Below are positions 57,603 to 64,000 of a DNA stretch of 64,000 bases, piece by piece; position 1 is the first letter of the stretch; every line of letters begins with the position of its first letter. Origin of the DNA: Isoetes taiwanensis (taxonomy: Eukaryota; Streptophyta; Lycopodiopsida; Isoetales; Isoetaceae); contig JAJEKV010000072.1 of the NCBI GenBank assembly GCA_021234155.1, positions 5,123,620 to 5,187,619 of the forward strand, given 5' to 3'. Position numbers and translations under genes: made by a program. A model generated the notes under the pieces. That model was not told the origin of the DNA and did not search any database. It saw nothing but the letters and a program-made list of their open reading frames with translations.

Positions 57603-60430
57603 CCAAGATATTGCACTCAGATGCACCTGTGCTCCTGCATATTTTATCTGGCCAGCCACTGAGCTCTCTTTTCTCGCCAGCATGCCTTTAGGCATTGAGG
57701 CCGCATTGCCACAATGTAAGCGAGATTAGGGAGACGAGTATCGTCCATACTGACCACCTTCTGAAAGTAGATGTGTGCGTCAAGGCCCCCCCCCCCCCCC
57801 CCCAAGAGGCAAGAATGGATAATATTTGGTATTATGATTGGTCCAATTTCACATCATTGCTTGTATAAAATGTATGGACTAAGTGCAAACTATTTGGTAT
57901 TATGATCCAAAGGAGGCTAAGACCCACTAAGGATGCTTATAAGGGGTATGGACTAGTGCGCATAATATTCTGTATCCTCTTTATGGCGAAATGCTACATT
58001 ATGACTATCTTGACCATTGGTCAGGAGAATAACCTAGCATACGTTGGGAATCAAGCAATCTGGGCCATTTCTTTGGAAGTAATCCCAAAATATCAAAGGT
58101 CTATATGTACTATGAAAACTTAATTCCAATGGTCAAATACTATATGGTTGTTGTATTGACATGGAAGTACAAATATAAGGTAGAAAATGAATACTTTGTT
58201 AAAAAGTGTACACCATGGTTGAAAAATACACAAAAGTTGTCAAGTCCACAATAGTCAAATTAAGCATGGACATAGAAAATACTTGGCTGAAAAATATACA
58301 CCATCATTAACAAATACAGAGGAGGTTGTTAAATCCACAATGGTTATCTTAAATATAGAACTACAGATTACAAAATATAGGGTTTTACAGAATACCAACA
58401 ATGTGATAATTGCAAGGTCACCATAGTCTAACTAACCTTGTAATCAATTCCAAACTCACATCTAAATTCACAATGAATGTAAATTTGCAATTGAATTTGA
58501 AATTCCAGTATGGAATTTAAAGCACCCTCTAGGAAATAGACCTGGATAATCCCATTGATGTGATGTATCTGAGGTCCACGCTTCCTGAATTACAACTCTT
58601 AGACCTAAAAACTAGAAACAATGATAATACATGTCCTTACAAATTTAAATCACATTAATTTTAAAACATAATGTTCAATAGCACAGGCACGAGAGGCACA
58701 TCACCACCTCAACACCATTGTTACAAGATAATACAATGCTTAGCTCCACGAGGAATCTCACCACTCCAGGGGATGCAGCTAAGTTATAGGGGTATGTCTT
58801 GTGCATGCAGAGGGTTCGAAGAAACTACCCCATGTATACACTTTTTTTGGTAAGAGACCGCCGCCTATAAGGTCTCGTATTGTCGAAAATTTTGCACCCA
58901 TTCCATACTTGTACAAGCATTTTGATCAGTGGCAAATATATATCTCTCTTATAAATGTTAATTCCGAGCGTACCTGGCAATATATCTTATAATATAGAAA
59001 CCCAAATTAGATAATCCCTCTTCGAATCCACATATCAAAAGAGCCCTCATATACATATATAATCTATTCTCCACTTGCCAACTTTCCCTTCACGACTTTG
59101 TAGAGTGCGAAATGCATGAAATCCATACTTGTGTAGATGTATATATGTATGTTTTTATTGAAAATAAACCCTTAGAGTTCACTCAATTGTGTTGTATGGC
59201 TAGTATAATATGAACCCCCTTTTCTCACCAGAACCTAAAATAAGAAAACAAGAAGACAAGAAAATATCGCTAGAAATGACCATTCATACTTTTTTGATGC
59301 TTAGACATCAACGCCCTGACCCTGCTCATCGCGAACCAAGTGATAATAGGCTTTTGTTATCGGCCTATGGTTTCCATGATCCATAATTGTTAGTCATAGA
59401 TCAACATATATATTGATGTTACCAAGCACTTCCACTAGCTGGGAAACAAAAGCACTTAATCGGCTACATAGTCGATCAATCTTAAGAAATCCATTAGCTT
59501 CAATTATCCTAATATCTGACTCATGGGATATATCCCCTCCAATACAAAAGCATACGCAGAAAAAGCAGGTTAAGGGGCCGGAGATCTAGATATGTCTGAA
59601 ATCTCCGGCATTGTGATGCTCCCCAAATCTATACGATGCTCCCATCGTATAAATACGGGAAATCCCCTTTCTCAACATATCTATCATTAGGAAACGCCCT
59701 CCGTCTGACTCGGACCACTTGTGATGGCCAAGTGTCCGAGTGAAGGACATGGAGGTGTCATTCGTCCCATGCCTTCTCTGGAATATTCTTTACTATAGAA
59801 ATGTACATAGATGTACTAGCAACAATACATACAAATAAGATGCCACCACGAAGGGTGGCCCATCCATCATCAATACGATAATATCAACATAACATATAGA
59901 ATGCATCATATTCTACACCGGGCTCAGACTCCAAGGGAGGTCGACTGACAGTTAAGACCTCATAATGGTAGATGGAATCATGACATTGGTGTTGGCTGGC
60001 ATAGAACATTGGCTAGGGTAGTCCACTCCATCTGCCCCTCATGTGCACACTTTGCAGAGAGGCCAAAACATGCTGTGGCATGATTGTCACTTTCCGAGGA
60101 TGTAATCTCATGGAATCACCCTATGAGACTACTCCAAGTTGCCTCTCTCCAGTCCGATAAGGTAGGGATGGGACAAGTCCCTTCCTGGAGCACAAGGGTT
60201 CCATGGGTGGCTAGAGGATCATGCGACGCATGTCCATACCCAACTTTAACGCCCCAAAATCCATTGGTTGAGCTTTCCACCATACCCATCAAGTCCCCAG
60301 GGTGTCCTTTTGGGACGACGCCTATGACCCAGAGGGTGTCAGACCCATACTATAAGCCTAGCACAGGGGCCCCAGTTGCCCTACTCAGCAAGGCCTCACC
60401 TCCACTTCACCATTGTGTCTGTTGTCTCGT
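57603..60430. other. No recognised gene; homopolymer C run and small hairpins
   Basis: An 18-base C run occupies 57,786-57,803. Small inverted repeats occur at about 59,618-59,640 (ATACGATG/CATCGTAT) and 59,715-59,742 (ACTCGGAC/GTCCGAGT). Short frames show no domains. Decayed repeats are likely but cannot be named. Confidence 0.35.
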
Positions 60431-60693
60431 GCTCAATCACAACATAGCATCCACAACAGCATAACATCCACAGTCAGGTGAGTTCTTGTGCACAGGCCGC
60501 ATTTATTGGGATTTATGGGATTCTAGCTAGAAACATCTATAATCCTACTAGCTTTTAGATCTCTACCTTCCCTTACCCCACAAACATAAGAGGTGCAGCA
60601 AAAGAACTACCGTAAATCATAAATCTATTTATAGCTTCAAATCGAGCATTAATATATGATTAACCATCGATGTAAGCAAACAAGGGTTAATCC
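60431..60693 (+). repeat. Direct repeat, copy 1
   Basis: This block recurs at 61,236-61,464 with scattered changes, both starting GCTCAATCACAACAT and ending near GTAAGCAAACAA. It could be one of two diverged LTR-like or satellite-like units; no terminal TG/CA or target duplication was found. Confidence 0.7.
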
Positions 60694-60996
60694 TTAACTA
60701 GAATCTCAAGCTACTGACCAGTATCTTGGCTAGATCCACTATCTCCCAAGTTCTCCTTGTTCGTTTGGTTGAATAGGCTCATCCTCCTTTTCCAATTGCC
60801 CCCAAATTGATTTGGGGCAAATTTGGATTGAAGCCCCAATTTGGCTAAACCAAATTTGGCAGTTCCACCTTGCTCAATCGATTTGGGTTAGGTGTTAACC
60901 TCTAAACTAAATTATTAATAATTAATTAACATAGTTAATTACTAATTATTAGCTAATTTAGCATACTTGACTTTTGATTAATATTTAACTCTAAAC

Positions 60997-61148
60997 CGTA
61001 CTTCCCATACCGTACGTGTACAATACGTATGCAACGTACCGTACGGGGTAACGTACGAGGGCCACTTTAACGTACAAACATACGTCAAAAGTTGTTTAAA
61101 GTACGCGTACGGTACGTACGGTACATTAAAATACGTACGGTACGTAAC
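60997..61148. repeat. GTAC/CGTACG-rich cluster
   Basis: More than a dozen overlapping self-complementary words (GTAC, TACGTA, CGTACG) are packed into about 150 bases between the two direct repeats. The sequence has many alternative hairpins. No gene or known element explains it. Confidence 0.7.
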
Positions 61149-61235
61149 TAAAAAAATATTATTTTTTTTTTAATTTTTTTGAAAAGTACATGTACCCATA
61201 CCTATAAATCACATCTATACCCATCCATTTTCTAC

Positions 61236-61464
61236 TGCTCAATCACAACATGACATCCAAAGCTAGAGGCCGCATTTACTGGAGTTTATAGGATTCTAGC
61301 TAGGAACATCTATAATCCTACTTGTTTTTAAGTCTCTACTCTCTCTTACCCCACAATCATAAGAAGTGCAACAAAATAACTACCGTAAACCAAATCCTTT
61401 CATAACTTCAAATAGAGCATTAATATATGATTAATCATCCATGTAAGCAAACAAAGGGCTAATT
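61236..61464 (+). repeat. Direct repeat, copy 2
   Basis: This is the second copy of the block at 60,431-60,693, shorter at its left side. It follows the GTAC-rich cluster and an AT-rich stretch. Confidence 0.7.
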
Positions 61465-62520
61465 GTGACGTTTCCCACCAAATATAGCATGCTCAGTCGT
61501 ACATCTTGCAGGAAATCCTGCATCCAGCAACATCTGCCACATGGGCCCTCCGTCTATCCCGCTCCTGGAATGGCTAGAGTGCGGGAAGGGGTATGCTTGG
61601 CCTCATACCTCTCCGCTTAGTATTTTTCACTTTATTTCTATGTCAAGCATGTCTGGATTTAACCCAACTCGAGTTACTCTGCGCGAGGGCCCTTTCCCAG
61701 ACTCTCAGAAATCTGTTTGGCGCGGAGTGACCCGGGTGGATCAATTTTCGCATATTTGACCATTTCAAGATAACAAAATTAAGCACTTACACTAATATAG
61801 TAAAGTTTACATAGCATAACTTGAACAAAATTAGCTAAAAAATTTCCTATGGTCTTGTCTTCCCTTATTTTTTAGACCTCTTGGGTATTACAGTCGTCCT
61901 CTTGCCATGAATTGCGTACAAGTTGGCTCTGCTTCAACCCCTTCCTAGCAACACCGCATCATCATTGGCGTGACTCGATAGTCCGCCTTGCAACCTTGCA
62001 TCACTTCCCGAAATAGGCAGTCGAATGGTGCTCTTCGTATCAGGAGGTTGGTGCGCTCTTGGAAGTACCGAATCTCCCAAAATTCTGAGTAAGTTGAATT
62101 TGGGTCATGGTGCTTAGGCTTTCTTGGCTCCTTAGGTGAGAGAGGCAAATTCTTTATGTTTTTAAGCCATTTGTTTCTTCTTATAATCTATGTCCCTCTG
62201 CGATTTTAAGAGCTTTTACATGTTGAATAGATTTTTATTGATTCTTTAGCTTCGGTCATACTGGAACGATGGCCCTTCTGGTGCTGTTGGTTCTTTCAAT
62301 TGCATGGTAGGTTCCTCCTTTTGCTCGCGCTTCTTGTGCCATTCTTCTTCTTCCTCTGTCTCATCCTCCACTAGTCCGTCTGGCTATGGTTCCTAAATCA
62401 CTATGTTTTCTCTTCACTAATCCTCGCCCGTCTTCGTGCGCTTATCCTTTGCTTGCTTTTCCTCCTCCCATTCTGTCACCTTCTCCTTGCCCTTGAGCTT
62501 CCTCTTCTTCAAGGCCGTGT
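61465..62520. other. No recognised gene
   Basis: Frames here (for example 61,541-61,759 and the minus frame 61,945-62,148) lack motifs. CT-rich stretches at 62,330-62,520 look like low-complexity decay of a former coding region, but no product can be named. Confidence 0.35.
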
Positions 62521-64000
62521 GTGATGTTCCAGCATAATATACGCCCCGAATACGTATATTATACTGCCACGTCACTCGTACATGTCACGGATGACATGTA
62601 CTTGCGAGATGTATAGGGTTGCACCTAGGGGGCAAGAGTTGCACCTAGGGGGCAACATTGAATGTTGTGCATGTTAAATAAACATACACAATTAATAACC
62701 CCATGGACCCCATTGCCAAATGGCTAAATCCCATTTGGCCAATGTCTAACCTAACCCTAAGGGTTTCTATAAAAGGGCTTTCCCCTTAAACCCTAAACCT
62801 TCTTTTCTTTGACATTTAGGGTTTTCATAGAGCTCCTTTCCCATTCTCGCATTTGGGGTTCTCTTGAGCCATTTCGGCCAAGTCTGGACTTCAATCCGCA
62901 TTGCTGAGCTCCGGGAAGCCGAATTTGCACAATAGATTATCGATTAGCAGCCACCTTCAGCAAGATCAGGAGCATGGACGCCTTCCGAGGATCAGGAGCA
63001 GGTCAAGGACCAGGTATATAGTCATTCTGTTGTGCAAAGCCGTCTTTGGGCAAGGCAATAGACTGGTTTAGTATGTTAGATCAACTCTAGAGGCCTTATA
63101 GATCCCGAGATCATAAGCCCTAACTAAGGAACCTAACTCTGTTGTGTAGTTAGATTGATTTGATGATATTCTCTATTTCAGTTCTATGATGTTGGATGTA
63201 TTTCACTCTGTGACCTCCATGTATTGGGAAGGGGGGTAGAGACTTAAAGTTGTGTAGCAGATGATCCTAGTTAGCATCAGTAGTTCCCAATTACATGCGG
63301 CCCATGCACAGGAGCCCGTCTGGTTGTGGGTGGCGGGATCAGACCGGATGATAAGGAAGAACTTGTCCCTACACAGACTGACCCCTCTGGTGTGTAAGGC
63401 CTACCGGGGGTCTATGCGGGCTAGGCTTAATGGCTTGCCACTGCGTGTGGGCAAGGCATGAGCTCGACACTCGTGGGGTGATGCGTCACCTTCCAGTATG
63501 TTCAAGTCGAATAAGAGCAGTGGCTCTCTAGCTGCCTGTGAAGGGCATGGATGCTTCCGAAGGGGAGGTGACTTTCCTCCTGCCTCATCGGGGCTGGGGA
63601 GATGTAACCCAGTAGTAGTAGCCCCTCTGGCTATTCACCCGGCAGGCTACGGTCAGATCCCAATATCTTTCAACCTACTCTGCAAAGTGTGCATGGGAGG
63701 GGCGGATGGAGTGGACTACCCTAAGCCATGTTCTATGCTAGCCAAATCCATCGCCATGAATTCTGTCTGTAATGATCTCTGGAGGACCAAGCCGTCAGTC
63801 AACCCCCTTGAGTCTGAGCCTTGGGTAGGTTTCCCCCTTTCTGTTATTGTTACGCTGATGTTGTTATCTTATGGTGTATATGATATGTTCATCCTTCGAG
63901 GTGATTGTACTGATATGTTATGTTATGTGCTCATGTTTATTCGCGCTTCCGCAGATAGGTCGACCCGATGGGAGACGGGTGAATGACACATCCACTCTTC
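62521..64000 (+). mobile_element. Probable 5' end of another LTR element
   Basis: From TGTGATGTTCCAGC at 62,521 the sequence resembles a plant LTR. It has short inverted repeats (GTACATGTCA/TGACATGTAC at 62,579-62,602), a 20-base tandem duplication at 62,621-62,660 and a TATA-like CTATAAAAGG near 62,769, followed by AAACCCTAAACC and a leader. From about 63,260 the composition becomes GC-richer, with a 162-codon open frame (63,498-63,986) that I do not recognise. No partner LTR, primer site or target duplication lies in the window, so this is inference from layout. Confidence 0.35.

Noticed and set aside
57786-57803. 18-base C run as a functional element
   Set aside because: A homopolymer of this length is a common slippage product and its exact length is unreliable in assemblies.
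58797-58815. B-box-like GGTTCGAA as a tRNA gene
   Set aside because: No A box at suitable distance and no cloverleaf can be drawn.

Overview
This window reads as a piece of a large, repeat-rich nuclear genome of a land plant. The evidence is two intron-rich plant genes (a plastid-type ABCD half transporter and a NPG1/NPGR TPR scaffold protein), plant-type Ty3/gypsy chromoviruses and L1-type LINEs, and captured fragments of plant genes. The lineage cannot be fixed from sequence alone. The mix of families would suit a non-seed vascular plant or another TE-rich plant, but that is inference.

Layout. 1-6.3 kb: no firm gene, two exon-like blocks on the minus strand and a diverged segmental duplication (3.55-5.95 kb). 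6.37-9.82 kb (-): ABCD2-like gene, nine exons recognised, four single-base frameshifts. 10.405-14.356 kb: a 3.95-kb non-autonomous element with long terminal inverted repeats and a 3-bp TAA duplication (PIF/Harbinger-like), carrying fragments of at least three plant genes (poly(A)-binding protein, a coiled-coil protein, a receptor-like kinase) plus one unidentified exon. 14.96-18.04 kb (-): NPGR gene, five exons. 18-22 kb: sparse, with a hairpin, a SINE-like sequence and a small acidic ORF.

22.4-27.4 kb and 52.2-54.9 kb form the most unusual locus. It holds a minus-strand gene with a ParB/sulfiredoxin-like domain, a DUF8039-like fragment, an unrecognised minus-strand exon, and a plus-strand gene whose 3' part resembles DUF7869 proteins. 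About 12-13 copies of a 16-bp palindrome (TCGYGC-NNN-GCGCGA type) lie between and inside these genes. The DUF7869-like gene is split by about 25 kb of nested retrotransposons: LINE-1 (about 27.45-31.89 kb), then a chromovirus (31,936-52,181; TSD aatac/aatat). That chromovirus contains a second gypsy element (33,458-47,709; TSD tctct), which itself contains LINE-2 (38,369-46,348; poly(A) tail, TSD ggcaccta). The outer LTRs carry a perfect four-module heat-shock element upstream of a TATA box, and an antisense tRNA-like sequence.

54.9-64 kb: no recognisable gene. It contains a 21-bp minisatellite, a pair of 230-260-bp direct repeats around a GTAC/CGTACG-rich cluster, and what looks like the 5' end of another LTR element from about 62.52 kb.

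Many coding regions carry single-base indels. Most in-frame stops fit C-to-T (or G-to-A) change of a sense codon. The stops suggest decay of methylated TEs; the indels in the two host genes could be real decay or consensus errors in the assembly. All family assignments were made by eye from motifs, without database searches.
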